This document shows positions 18,267 to 26,147 of a stretch of 64,000 bases of DNA, piece after piece; position 1 is the stretch's first letter; every line of letters starts with the position of its first letter. The stretch is taken from positions 3,070,001 through 3,134,000 of the forward strand of contig NC_007498.2 of the NCBI RefSeq assembly GCF_000012885.1, written 5' to 3'. This DNA comes from Syntrophotalea carbinolica DSM 2380 (GTDB taxonomy: Bacteria > Desulfobacterota > Desulfuromonadia > Desulfuromonadales > Syntrophotaleaceae). The notes beneath the pieces were generated by a model. That model did no database searches. It was not told the DNA's origin and was given only the letters and a program-made list of their open reading frames with translations. The translations under genes were made by a program, and so were the position numbers.

Positions 18267-18935
18267 ATGGCCCTGCCCTGGAAAACCATCGACCGATTCG
18301 CCACCGAAGACGAGGGGGACCTCGAACTGCGCCAGCGCGGCAAAGGTGATTTTCTGATTACCGTCGGCCCCCAGATACTGATGAACAGCAAAGCGCAACG
18401 CTCCGAAATAGCCCTCGGCGAACTCGGTTGTCAGCACCTGAAAAACCACCCGAACCCGCAGGTGCTGGTCGGCGGACTGGGGATGGCGATCACCCTGCGC
18501 GCGGTACTCGATACCTTGCCCGCAAGCGCCGAAGTTGTGGTGGCCGAGCTGAATCACAAAATCCTCGAATGGTGCAAAGGACCGCTGGCCGAGCTGACCG
18601 ACGGGGCCGCAAACGACCCGCGCGTAACGGTGGAAATTGCCGATGTCGCCGCGCTGATCCGCAAAGCGCCCGCCGAGTCTTTCGACGCTATCGTTCTCGA
18701 CCTCTACCGCGGCCCCCACCCCAAAACCGATCGCGTCGGCGATCCGATCTACGGCAGCCGCGCCATACAACGGGCACGTGCCGCCCTCAAACCGGGGGGC
18801 GTGTTTGCTGTCTGGGGAGAAAACCCCGATGCCGGATTCGAAGGACGCCTGGCCGCAGCCGGATTCAAGGTCCGCTGCGAACGCCCCGGCAAGGGAGGCT
18901 ACCGGCATGCCGTCTGGGTGGCTCAAAAGTCGTAA
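18267..18935 (+). CDS. Spermidine synthase-like methyltransferase-fold protein
   Basis: A 222-residue protein of the SpeE/spermidine synthase-like superfamily without the N-terminal beta domain of true spermidine synthases. It shows VLVGGLGMAITLRAVLD (motif I), VVVAELNHKILEWCKGPLAEL, FDAIVLDLYRGPHPKTD and ARAALKPGGVFAVWGENPDAGF. The conserved acidic residues needed for putrescine binding are not clearly conserved, so aminopropyl transfer is uncertain; family members are often annotated only as spermidine synthase-like. The start ATG (MALPWKTIDRF) follows AAGGA by 6 nt. The gene is 59 bases downstream of the ABC-F gene and 48 bases upstream of the S4 gene, possibly one transcript. Confidence 0.8.
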   Translation: MALPWKTIDRFATEDEGDLELRQRGKGDFLITVGPQILMNSKAQRSEIALGELGCQHLKNHPNPQVLVGGLGMAITLRAVLDTLPASAEVVVAELNHKILEWCKGPLAELTDGAANDPRVTVEIADVAALIRKAPAESFDAIVLDLYRGPHPKTDRVGDPIYGSRAIQRARAALKPGGVFAVWGENPDAGFEGRLAAAGFKVRCERPGKGGYRHAVWVAQKS

Positions 18936-18983
18936 CCGGGCACTTGGAAATCAAACGGCATAAACGCAAGGAAGGAACTGACG

Positions 18984-19193
18984 ATGGAAGAATTCGACCT
19001 GCAAGGACGCGAGTTCGTCGAGCTGAACAACCTGTTGAAACTGACCGGCTGGTGCTCCAGCGGCGGGGTCGCTAAAATGATAATCGCCGAGGGGTGCGTC
19101 ACCGTGGACGGCCAGGTGGAACTGCGCAAACGATGCAAAATCCGCCAGGGCCAGATTGTCGAATTCGAAGGGCAGCAGGTCACGGTTGTCTAA
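18984..19193 (+). CDS. S4-domain RNA-binding protein (YbcJ-like)
   Basis: A 69-residue protein consisting almost entirely of one S4 RNA-binding fold: FVELNNLLKLTGWCSSGGVAKMIIAEGCVTVDG, then QVELRKRCKIRQGQIVEFEGQQVTVV. Length and pattern match YbcJ/YaaA-type small S4 proteins, which bind structured RNA; the target is unknown. The ATG follows GGAAGGAA at 9 nt. It is the last gene of the plus-strand run that begins with the ABC-F gene. Confidence 0.88.
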   Translation: MEEFDLQGREFVELNNLLKLTGWCSSGGVAKMIIAEGCVTVDGQVELRKRCKIRQGQIVEFEGQQVTVV

Positions 19194-19374
19194 GACCCGT
19201 CCCCGCGCCGCTGTCCATTTTCATTATCAGAAAAAAATCCGGGCGACATTGCTTTTCGTACCCCATAGCAGTAGAATTTAAGTGTAGGTTTCGAATGTGT
19301 CGCATTGCCGGAGAAAAAAACGGCCTGACGATACAAAAAAGGTCGAGAGAGAAAACCCTCAAAACCTGTGAAAC

Positions 19375-19541
19375 CTATGCACCCCCGCTCCCACATCGAC
19401 GAAGCAACAAAGAATCGATGTGCATAGCTTGAGGAAAAAGTAAAAATACTTTTCCGAAAGCCCCGGGGGAAAGAGCCTGATGCACGCAGAGAACCTCCTT
19501 AAAAAAGAGGCAGACTCGGCGCCAACATCAGGCTCTTTTGC
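19375..19541 (+). ncRNA. Candidate structured small RNA with terminator
   Basis: Three nested or consecutive stems lie in this 395-base gap. CTATGCAC plus ATCGA (19375-19382, 19395-19399) pairs with TCGATGTGCATAG (19415-19427). GGAAAAaGTA pairs with TACTTTTCC (19433-19455). A perfect 12-bp stem AAGAGCCTGATG (19471-19482) / CATCAGGCTCTT (19526-19537) ends in a T run and encloses a small CCTC/GAGG hairpin. No protein-coding frame is convincing, and I do not recognise a known RNA family. The last stem could instead serve as a bidirectional terminator for the convergent neighbours. The strand is assigned from the T run. Confidence 0.45.
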
Positions 19542-19588
19542 GTCGGGGGGCGCCCCTCCGTATGGGATTCCGTCTCTCGCCTCCGAAT

Positions 19589-20425
19589 TCAGAAGGGGCG
19601 GCAGGCATATATCGGATAATAATCATACCAATATTTTCCCTGGCAGTTCAGTCGCTCAAACCTGAAACCGGCCCCACTCAACAACCCTTCCCACACCCTT
19701 TCGGTAGGTAGGGTATTCAAACCGCTAAAAAGGTAACGCCGGATGATGTGATATTCGGAAACAGAAATCAGGCCGGATTCACGATCCTTATCGACGGCCG
19801 AAAAAAGTTTTGCGTTATCAAGCACAAAGTTGCTTCTGTCGTAAGCAATATCGACATACCCCTGCAAGCGCATGCTCAAACCGAATCCGGCTTCGTCGAT
19901 CAGGTTCCGGCGAAATTTTTCGAGCAGTTCGAGACGGTGATCCGGATTGTCCAGAACCGCCCCGGGCATCAGGCAATGACGCGTAACAAAACAACCGTTG
20001 CGTGACAAGGTCGATCTTATCGAGCAAAGCAGATCCGAATAGCCGTCGAGGGGAACGACATTGCCGAAAATACCGTCCCCGAGAATGAAATCCGGCGGTT
20101 CCTGCAATACGCTCCCCAGGGTATTCCAATCCCCGTGAACCACTTGCTCCTTGTGCCTCAACGCGGGTGCCAGCCAATCTTCGTAGGTGGCAATGGCCGC
20201 CTCGCTGTGATCGACGGAAATCAACTTTTTGCAGTGCCTTGCCGCCATATTTCGCAACTCCGGCGTCATGCCCAGAACAACGCCGAGCGTGCTGTCGCCG
20301 GGCAAACAGCCGGCATACGCATCGACCTCCCGGGGGTCGGGAGAGCCCGCGGCATAGCGTTGTTTATCAGACCGGTTCATAATTCGCGCATTGACGACAT
20401 CGGTGTTCCAATCGCTTTTTACCAT
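19589..20425 (-). CDS. SAM-dependent methyltransferase-like protein
   Basis: A 278-residue protein. LGVVLGMTPELRNMAARHCKKLISVDHSEAAI looks like a class I methyltransferase SAM site in which the usual GxGxG is replaced by VLGMTPE, as in a group of poorly characterised methyltransferases. VVHGDWNTL and PPDFILGDGIFGNV supply the later motifs. The C-terminal half includes HIIRRYLFSGLNTLP and ends DYYPIYACRPF. The substrate is unknown. It is alone, minus strand, with a weak ribosome site, and its 3' end faces the candidate small RNA. Codon use and GC content appear a little lower than in the core genes, so acquisition is possible. Confidence 0.65.
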   Translation of the reverse strand: MVKSDWNTDVVNARIMNRSDKQRYAAGSPDPREVDAYAGCLPGDSTLGVVLGMTPELRNMAARHCKKLISVDHSEAAIATYEDWLAPALRHKEQVVHGDWNTLGSVLQEPPDFILGDGIFGNVVPLDGYSDLLCSIRSTLSRNGCFVTRHCLMPGAVLDNPDHRLELLEKFRRNLIDEAGFGLSMRLQGYVDIAYDRSNFVLDNAKLFSAVDKDRESGLISVSEYHIIRRYLFSGLNTLPTERVWEGLLSGAGFRFERLNCQGKYWYDYYPIYACRPF

Positions 20426-20551
20426 GGCAATCTCACAGAAATGTTTTATGTCGTGTGACGACCTTATCGGCCCGGCTCAACATCGCTGGTCCACCGGCAT
20501 CATAAAGAACGACCGTCCCTTGAACAAGGGGACACTTTAAAAAGGCAGAAT

Positions 20552-20815
20552 TCAAGACTTCTTTCCCCAGCGGAAATCGATCTTTTCCCCTTTTTTGAAG
20601 CAGATGAAAATCAACGCGCCAGAGAGCAGAAAAATGTAAAGGATAAAGGGAATCAGCAATATGGGGTTTTTGGACAGGACCAAAAGCACGGTGCCGACAA
20701 TGACAAGCGCAAGGTAGCTTCCCAAAACGAGCCAACCTTGCCACGTAATGGGGAAGCCCCAGCCAACCCCGTACTTTTTGGCAGGAAACCAAATATCTTT
20801 GCTTCTGTCATTCAT
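20552..20815 (-). CDS. Small two-helix inner-membrane protein
   Basis: An 87-residue protein. A conserved-looking soluble start, WFPAKKYGVGWGFPITWQGW, precedes two hydrophobic helices (about residues 28-45 and 50-70) and a basic C-terminus. Proteins with this WFPAKKYGxGWG(x)PxTWQGW beginning occur widely in bacteria without known function. The ribosome site GGGAGG lies 5 nt before the ATG. No partner is evident in the neighbourhood. Confidence 0.75.
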   Translation of the reverse strand: MNDRSKDIWFPAKKYGVGWGFPITWQGWLVLGSYLALVIVGTVLLVLSKNPILLIPFILYIFLLSGALIFICFKKGEKIDFRWGKKS

Positions 20816-20854
20816 GGCGAATCCTCCCGGTTTAACGGTGCTGACAAGTGAACA

Positions 20855-21040
20855 AAAGAAGCAAAGAAGAAAGAAGGGGTCAGGTCTTTCCGTGCAACAT
20901 TATCTCTTACCCCTTTTGGACCAGGCGGCTAACCGTCGAATGGAACCTTAAGTATCAGGTCTACACCCACGATCATATCAAGAGTGTAAACCTGACACAT
21001 CCATATTCTTCCAATCAGCAAAGGTCGAGCCATGTTTTAC
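20855..21040. repeat. Remnant of a RAYT/REP element
   Basis: TCAGGTCTTTCC at 20880 and the inverted pair TCAGGTCTACAC (20955-20966) / GTGTAAACCTGA (20984-20995) share the core TCAGGTYT. On the minus strand a strong ribosome site (AAAGGAGGT) precedes ATG at 21033 and a 34-codon frame starting MARPLLIGR, which resembles the usual start of REP-associated transposases (MARPLRIE) and then breaks off at 20929. I read this as the fused ends of an internally deleted element. The rest of the gap to the LysR gene holds its control region. Confidence 0.45.
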
Positions 21041-21187
21041 CTCCTTTAATTTCCAAGAACTTAACACTAACCTATGGCATTGCAAGACTTGGCACAGAAA
21101 CCCCATCGAAACCCCACGACAGTATAGATTTTTTAGTAGTAACGCGACAGGGTATGCCTATACATCTCCCCCTGGATATGGGTAAAA

Positions 21188-21226
21188 TGTCTTTTTAAAT
21201 CTCACTTATTGCCAAAGGCTATGAAT
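21188..21226 (+). promoter_or_regulatory. LysR autoregulatory operator (copy 1)
   Basis: TGTCTTTTT-NN-ATCTCA is followed by the imperfect dyad ACTTATTG-CCAAAGG-CTATGAAT (21204-21226). It overlaps the ribosome site and abuts the chosen start of the LysR gene. A near-identical copy stands at 24722-24760 in front of the monooxygenase gene. The T-N11-A-type half sites suit a LysR binding site. Confidence 0.55.
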
Positions 21227-22114
21227 ATGAACCTAAGCCAGCTGCGCTATGTCAAAGCGGTCGCAGAAACCGAATCCTTCACCCAGGCTGCAGAGCAGTG
21301 TTTTGTGACGCAACCCACCCTGTCTAACGGCATTGCCCAGCTTGAGGAAGAATTTGAAGAACGGCTATTTACCCGGACAACGCGAACTGTATCACTGACT
21401 CCTTTTGGAGAACATCTGCTGCCATTTGTCGTTAATGTTCTGACCGCCCAGTCAAAGCTGTTGCATGAAGCAAGAAACTTTGTTCATCCGGCTCAGAAAA
21501 CTGTGCGTATCGGCATCTCCCCATTGCTGCGCAGTGGATGGCTAGCACCAATGTTAGAAATATTCCATAAGGCTCACCCTGAAATCGAGGTGGTCCTCCA
21601 TGAACAGAATATGGCCGATCTCTATCACGTGCTTGATGAAGAACTGCTGGATTTTGTCTTCGGTGTCGCCGACACACGCAAAACCTCATGGAACGGCACA
21701 TTTCTCTATCGTGAGCCGCTCTATTACATCCCACGTGGGAGTCAAATCATCGAAGGGAAGTCGACGGTCAAGCTGGAAGATATCGCCGACGAAACCTTCG
21801 TCATGGTACCAAACGTCTGCGGCCTGGCAAAGGCAACCCGCGCCTTGTTCCGCAGCAATAGACGGAAGCTGAAAGAGTATTCCGGTGAGGCCTTAAGCTA
21901 TCTGGTTCTCGAAGAATGGGCTTCATTAGGCCTTGGATCAGCCATTCTGCCCAAATCAAAACTCCAATCCTCAGAAAGTAAAGCCATTTTGCTCACCGAC
22001 AAGACAGGCAGGGAACTGACTCTTGAATTCGAGGCGATCTGGCTGAATACCCGACAACAGCCTGCTTGCCTGCAACAGTTTGCTGAATTCCTTCAGGATT
22101 ACAACCAAAGGTGA
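21227..22114 (+). CDS. LysR-family transcriptional regulator
   Basis: A 295-residue regulator. The N-terminal winged helix has the LTTR pattern MNLSQLRYVKAVAETESFTQAAEQCFVTQPTLSNGIAQLEEE (shown here only as landmarks: SFTQAAE and TQPTLSNGI). The C-terminal effector domain begins near residue 90 (VRIGISPLLRSGWLAPMLEIF). I prefer the second ATG (MNLSQLRYV) because AAAGG stands 8 nt before it; an ATG two codons earlier is too close. The effector is unknown. An operator shared with the monooxygenase gene 3.4 kb away suggests that gene is a target. Confidence 0.9.
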   Translation: MNLSQLRYVKAVAETESFTQAAEQCFVTQPTLSNGIAQLEEEFEERLFTRTTRTVSLTPFGEHLLPFVVNVLTAQSKLLHEARNFVHPAQKTVRIGISPLLRSGWLAPMLEIFHKAHPEIEVVLHEQNMADLYHVLDEELLDFVFGVADTRKTSWNGTFLYREPLYYIPRGSQIIEGKSTVKLEDIADETFVMVPNVCGLAKATRALFRSNRRKLKEYSGEALSYLVLEEWASLGLGSAILPKSKLQSSESKAILLTDKTGRELTLEFEAIWLNTRQQPACLQQFAEFLQDYNQR

Positions 22115-22608
22115 TGGAGGCATAGCCTCCCTCAATCGACGTATAGAAAAGCCCAATATGTCTTTGTAATTGCAGCTTTATTTCTTATTTTCGAAATATT
22201 CAAGCCCCTGCATGGGATAGCTTCCGATAATCAGGGATGGATCAGCCAGACGATCATTCGGATAAGAAAAAGAACAGTGGTGAAAAGGCGTAGAATAAAT
22301 AGACCAACAGTGTGCCGAAAGCTTGACCAAGCTATCCCGCACCACTGACGGGTATAGTCAAACTCCCCGTCAGAGCATTGAGAGCTTAGCTGTATCCTAT
22401 ACCATCATTGAACTACCCGTATGGGAGTATTCCGGCAGCACCATTACCACGGTATAGATCCCTTGCAACAAAGGATTCTAGAACCAGCTGAGTACGTTCT
22501 GATTTTTTTAAAACAGGGTAATAATTGCCACCTGGAACAAACTCATCGGCAAAAAGGAATAAGCTTAAGGCTTTTTATTTGGACTTGAAGGTTGGGCCGC
22601 ACGGACTG
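22115..22608. other. Non-coding gap, no recognised feature
   Basis: These 494 AT-rich bases between LysR and the radical SAM gene contain no frame with coding character. A small hairpin (CTGACGGG / CCCCGTCAG around 22344-22374) is present, but nothing I can name. It may be decayed coding DNA. Confidence 0.4.
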
Positions 22609-23499
22609 TTACAGGGATCGCATCTCTTTTCTGTTGATCGCTTTTTCGAGTTGATCTTCTGAGTAAGAATTGAGTATTCGTTTGATTTCCTCGATTGTTT
22701 CGTATCTGGCTTTTTCATAACCAGTCTGAAAACGGAAATGTAGCGGATTCAGATAATGGATTCCTTCAAAAAAAATGTCGGCTGTCAGATTTTCAAAGAA
22801 AACCAGCATCTCTTCAATCTTCTCTCTTTCCGAAGATTCGACAAATTCGCCACGTGCGACAATCTCCTGCAGGCGTGATCCGGGAAAGACGGTCAGACCT
22901 GTTGACATGACCCGTTCTGCGTGGACCGAATTTATGAATTTTGCCGTTGCCAAACCACTTCTTACTCCCATCCCCTTCCCTGCCATACCGATGATGTACT
23001 GGCAGGTGTACTTTATGCCGGCAGCATCCAAACGCCGGAGTTGCTCACGGGATTTTTGCACACCGTGTCCTTTGTTCATTTTTCGCAAAGCTTCTTCGTT
23101 GCCGTTTTCCGTACCGACATAGAGATGGCCAAACCCTGCACACTGTAACAGTTTCAGTTCTTTGTCCGACTTTCTTTCAATATCATCGACTCGGGAATGC
23201 ATACTGATCCTGGTGAAACGAGGATAGTGTTTCTGTATCAATCCGGCATACTCAAGGAGGATTGCTTGCGGCAAGGACAATGGATTGCAACCGATAATAA
23301 AAATATTTGATGCGGAACCGTGACTATGCTTCTGTGCCAGCAGTTCACTTTCCATATGCTCCGGGGAGGCCTTCATAAAATCATAGCCTTGAGCCATATA
23401 GCAGAAATTGCACTTGTTATAGGTGCAGCCTTGGGTACCCCGAACCAGGACCGAGTTAACTTCCATGGGCGGACGAAATAAAGGTTCCGTAAATTGCAT
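22609..23499 (-). CDS. Radical SAM protein (Elp3/MiaB-like fold)
   Basis: A 296-residue enzyme with the cluster motif GCTYNKCNFCYMA near residue 24, a C-x4-C-x2-C spacing seen in several radical SAM subfamilies instead of C-x3-C-x2-C. Downstream are IFIIGCNPLSLP, ISMHSRVDDIERKS, HLYVGTENGNEEALRKMNKGH and YIIGMAGKGMG, the Elp3-like barrel elements. It would bind a 4Fe-4S cluster and cleave SAM to a 5'-deoxyadenosyl radical; the substrate is unknown. There is no accessory domain. The ATG has GGAG 7 nt upstream. Its neighbours are mobile DNA and a pseudogene, so context gives no pathway. Confidence 0.85.
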   Translation of the reverse strand: MQFTEPLFRPPMEVNSVLVRGTQGCTYNKCNFCYMAQGYDFMKASPEHMESELLAQKHSHGSASNIFIIGCNPLSLPQAILLEYAGLIQKHYPRFTRISMHSRVDDIERKSDKELKLLQCAGFGHLYVGTENGNEEALRKMNKGHGVQKSREQLRRLDAAGIKYTCQYIIGMAGKGMGVRSGLATAKFINSVHAERVMSTGLTVFPGSRLQEIVARGEFVESSEREKIEEMLVFFENLTADIFFEGIHYLNPLHFRFQTGYEKARYETIEEIKRILNSYSEDQLEKAINRKEMRSL

Positions 23500-23547
23500 C
23501 GAAAAGCTCCGTTACTCGTTTCATCTGCATGAATGGAAAGCAGGTAT

Positions 23548-23566
23548 CCCCCGGCAAAATCGGGGG
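23548..23566. other. Short GC hairpin in the radical SAM leader
   Basis: CCCCCG and CGGGGG form a perfect 6-bp stem around the loop GCAAAAT, 50 bases upstream of the radical SAM start. Seen on the plus strand it is followed by TCCTTTT. It might be a terminator for decayed plus-strand DNA or part of the minus-strand leader; I cannot decide. Confidence 0.3.
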
Positions 23567-23654
23567 TCCTTTTGCACTAAATAAGAAAGGAACGCTTCTG
23601 GCGTTAATGCAAGAGAGTTTCCGAATCCTTTGTCGAATATTTGCACAACGCCCC

Positions 23655-24150
23655 TTCAGCATCCATAGGATACCGATCGCCTGATTCAGATCGGCAACGA
23701 TATTCTCGCCATGTTCAAAAGCAACAGAGATGCGCACCAGTCCCGCCGTAACACCGACATCCTCGAGCTACTCGAAAAGCCTTCGCCTGTAGGGAATCGA
23801 CACCGAATGGATGGCCTGTTTTTGGCAACGCCGATGGCGCCAGATGGCTGGCAAGGACCTAATAGTTGGCGGAAATTACCGTCGAATGCTGTTCGAAAAA
23901 ACCGATCATGCTTAGGGCATTTTCACCTTGAGGTGGCTTGCACAGATGCAAATCCCCTAGCCGCCTACCCCGGCGTCTTGACCAGCTCGCCGACACCGTC
24001 GGCGAAAGTAGAGAAACCTTTTTCCGGTACCTCAGTTGCCGGATTCATCATCATGGCATAGATGTTACCCGAAACCTACAGGGCAAGACATCGGCTGTAT
24101 GCTAAGTCGAGTTGGTGATATATGAGGAGGCCTGACAGATCGCTATCCGC
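23655..24150 (-). pseudogene. Collapsed O-acetylhomoserine sulfhydrylase (MetY-type) pseudogene
   Basis: Reading the minus strand, fragments of a Cys/Met-metabolism PLP enzyme appear in the right order but different frames. Around 24100 is QASSYITNS with a following stop, cf. YQTTSYVFDS. At 23990-24060 is NIYAMMMNPATEVPEK, cf. IYTRIMNPTTDVLEKR. At 23830-23930 is ENALSMIGFFEQH, then NY and VLASHL broken by a stop, cf. the ENAL-FLEQHP-VNYPGL segment. At 23670-23790 is VTAGLVRISVAFEHGENIVADLNQAI, cf. the C-terminal LIRLSVGIEHIDDIIADL. The PLP-lysine core is deleted, and there are several stops and frameshifts. The match is from memory of the family, not a database search. Confidence 0.6.
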
Positions 24151-24310
24151 GTGAGTTGGTTCCGGGGTACTTACCTATCCGGCATAAAGGGTGAGAATCG
24201 CTTCCTTGGGATAAGCCTTTTAGGCCAAAATTCACCTGCGCAAACGAATGATTGGCCCCACCAACAGAACGCCCAACTGGAAATCCCTGCAACGATCACT
24301 CCTATTGAAA

Positions 24311-24343
24311 CTAAGGCGGGCAGTTTTCACATGCCCGCCTTAG
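24311..24343 (-). terminator. Hairpin terminator of the monooxygenase gene
   Basis: CTAAGGCGGGCA and TGCCCGCCTTAG form a perfect 12-bp stem with a nine-base loop, 13 bases beyond the stop of the monooxygenase gene. The flanking T-tract is weak on the minus strand. Confidence 0.65.
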
Positions 24344-24355
24344 CCGTGCTTTTAC

Positions 24356-24637
24356 TTAGGCAACATTGTAAATACGAATTTCCGGTTCTGCAGCGAGCAG
24401 GGGGGCCAAACCGACAACAACATCCTGGTTGAAAAGGTCGCTCTTAAGGTAAGCATTGGCATCGTCGACACTAGCAAAACCATGGAGGACCTGAACATCC
24501 TCATCACGGATCAACAGGTCTTTCGTCTGTGCACCTTTGATCTGCTTGAGAAACGGCTCCTTATATTTAGTGTAGATTTCAGCTGCTGCCGAGCGGTTTT
24601 CATTCAAGACTTTCAGGGTGACCTCGAGATAAGCCAT
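24356..24637 (-). CDS. ABM-family (putative quinol monooxygenase-like) protein
   Basis: A 93-residue protein of the dimeric alpha+beta barrel, antibiotic biosynthesis monooxygenase type. MAYLEVTLKVLNENRSAAAEIYTKY, VQVLHGFASVDDANAYLKSDLF and the closing PEIRIYNVA follow the usual beta-alpha pattern. Such proteins act as quinol monooxygenases or heme/aldehyde-handling enzymes, or have no known activity; catalytic residues cannot be assigned here. The start has an ideal AAGGAG site 8 nt upstream, which overrides an in-frame extension to 24739. A LysR-type operator lies about 85-120 bases upstream, matching the one at the LysR gene. Confidence 0.8.
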   Translation of the reverse strand: MAYLEVTLKVLNENRSAAAEIYTKYKEPFLKQIKGAQTKDLLIRDEDVQVLHGFASVDDANAYLKSDLFNQDVVVGLAPLLAAEPEIRIYNVA

Positions 24638-24721
24638 TGTGTTTCTCCTTTGAAATGTGTTTTTGGTAAAAATTACCGCGGCTGGAGAAACTATACTCAT
24701 AAAGACTTTATGGAGAGAAAT

Positions 24722-24760
24722 TGTCTTTTTGCATCTCATTTATAGACAATGGCTATAAAT
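24722..24760 (-). promoter_or_regulatory. LysR-type operator (copy 2) upstream of the monooxygenase gene
   Basis: The perfect dyad ATTTATAG-ACAATGG-CTATAAAT (24738-24760) is preceded on the plus strand by TGTCTTTTT-NN-ATCTCA, as at 21188-21226; the first 24 bases of the two copies differ at only four positions. This is likely the LysR binding site that controls the monooxygenase gene. The rest of the gap up to 24972 holds no gene. Confidence 0.55.
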
Positions 24761-24972
24761 AGAGGCAAAGAAGCAAAGGCGGGGTCACCCATTAAAAGGC
24801 TCGTGTCAATAGCACAAAAATATCCCTGAGCATTTATCTATGCTTTTTTCTTTCAAAATGCACGGCTAAGTCACCAGTTTCTTCACATGTGCTGAGATTT
24901 CTTATTTTTTGCGTCAGCCAGTTGCTGCGCCAGTCACCCATCAGGATCAAGGCCGCCCTCGTCCACAACAAT

Positions 24973-26104
24973 GGGGACGCCCATGAAATTATGCGTTTAC
25001 CCATTCCGCCAGACGCCACCCCTTTTCTCTGGCCAATTTTTGTCCACGTTGAACCGATCTACTGACTGCCGATTGAGTTATTCCCAAAAGCCCGGCAATC
25101 TCCATCGTTGAACAACCCAACTCCTTTACAGCCCAAAAGCAAAGTATGCTTCGTGCCGCAACCCGTTTTGGTCGCTTATCTCCCGACCGAATATCCTCGG
25201 AACCGACCTCAAGCTTATCAGCAACTATTTGCACAAGCTCTTTCAGGTCGATATCCCAGCGTCGGCATCTTTCCAATTTCTCATCCGCGTTTCGCAATAC
25301 AGACTCAACGAACTCGCTGTCTCCGAGGATGCGTTCATCGCTTTTCAGTTGCGGTTCCTCTTTTCGCAGGGATGCCAATTTTTGCCAACCGCCCGCACTG
25401 CGAACCAGGTCGCCACCGATAAGATCGAAGCGACGTCCTTGCTCAATACCCGCAGCAATAAAACTCAGATATTGTTTTCGGGCAACAGTCACTCGCTTGC
25501 CAAAACGCTCCAGAACCTGGTCGACGGCCTGCCAGCTGCTGGCACGACGCCCCAGTAAGCAGCCGTGTCCGCAAAAGGGGAACTCGGCCAATTCTTCCAA
25601 AGTTGACACCAAGCCGGCACGCAATGGGTTAAGATGAAGATAACGAACCAACTCCAGAAGGTAAGGTTCTTCCTGACACAATATGGACTTGTAACGATTC
25701 TGGAATAGGTGCCCATGTCGATGATGGCGACGATTAAATTTAACACTGTAACCCGTCAATAATCGGCGCATGACATGAGCAATCGGCGCTTTCCCCGTTT
25801 GCAACAACAGGTGAAAATGGTTAGGGATCAGCGCCCAGGCAAAACATGGGGTGGATGTTTCTAAAAGGATTGTCGACAAACGTGATACAAAGTCACCCCG
25901 GTCAACATCATCGCGAAAGATCGCTTGGCGCTCCATGCCGCGACAAATGATATGATGGAGCGCACCTGGTGCATCTATGCGAGCTTGACGTGGCATGATT
26001 AGAGTTATGCCATTTTTCTGCCAGGTAAAGCAACACACAATACATATTACTAATCTTGCTGAGATACAACATCATAAGAAACGCATAATTTCATGGGCGT
26101 CCCC
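24973..26104. mobile_element. RAYT element bounded by perfect 26-bp inverted repeats
   Basis: The 26 bases at 24973-24998 (GGGGACGCCCATGAAATTATGCGTTT as 20+6) are repeated exactly in inverted orientation at 26079-26104. Between them lies one REP-associated transposase gene; the left repeat covers its stop codon. This is the layout of a REPtron, i.e. a RAYT gene flanked by its cognate REP sequences. Confidence 0.7.
24989..25996 (-). CDS. REP-associated tyrosine transposase (RAYT, Y1_Tnp) with C-terminal HTH
   Basis: A 335-residue protein. The N-terminal Y1 transposase domain starts MPRQARIDAPGALHHIICRGME and carries the metal-binding HUH motif in WALIPNHFHLLLQTG; the helix with the catalytic tyrosine is in the LLTGYSVKFNRRHHRHGHLFQNRYKSI region. 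LVRYLHLNPLRAGLV is typical for the family. A C-terminal extension (about 260-335) ends with a helix-turn-helix-like STMEIAGLLGITQSAVSRSVQRG. The protein appears intact. It is flanked by perfect inverted repeats that it presumably recognises. The start is at the family N-terminus; a 14-codon open extension upstream is unlikely. Confidence 0.9.
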   Translation of the reverse strand: MPRQARIDAPGALHHIICRGMERQAIFRDDVDRGDFVSRLSTILLETSTPCFAWALIPNHFHLLLQTGKAPIAHVMRRLLTGYSVKFNRRHHRHGHLFQNRYKSILCQEEPYLLELVRYLHLNPLRAGLVSTLEELAEFPFCGHGCLLGRRASSWQAVDQVLERFGKRVTVARKQYLSFIAAGIEQGRRFDLIGGDLVRSAGGWQKLASLRKEEPQLKSDERILGDSEFVESVLRNADEKLERCRRWDIDLKELVQIVADKLEVGSEDIRSGDKRPKRVAARSILCFWAVKELGCSTMEIAGLLGITQSAVSRSVQRGQKLAREKGWRLAEWVNA

Positions 26105-26147
26105 CTAGGTGCTAGGTGTCCCTAGACCCGGATTTCCCGCTTTTACC

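Noticed and set aside
19194-19588. Known riboswitches (c-di-GMP GEMM, TPP, cobalamin) or 4.5S/tmRNA for the structured gap
   Set aside because: None of the conserved cores of these RNAs appears; the element is left as an unassigned candidate.
24834-25019. 61-codon minus-strand frame next to the RAYT gene
   Set aside because: It overlaps the RAYT end repeat, has no ribosome site and no family resemblance; probably chance or debris.
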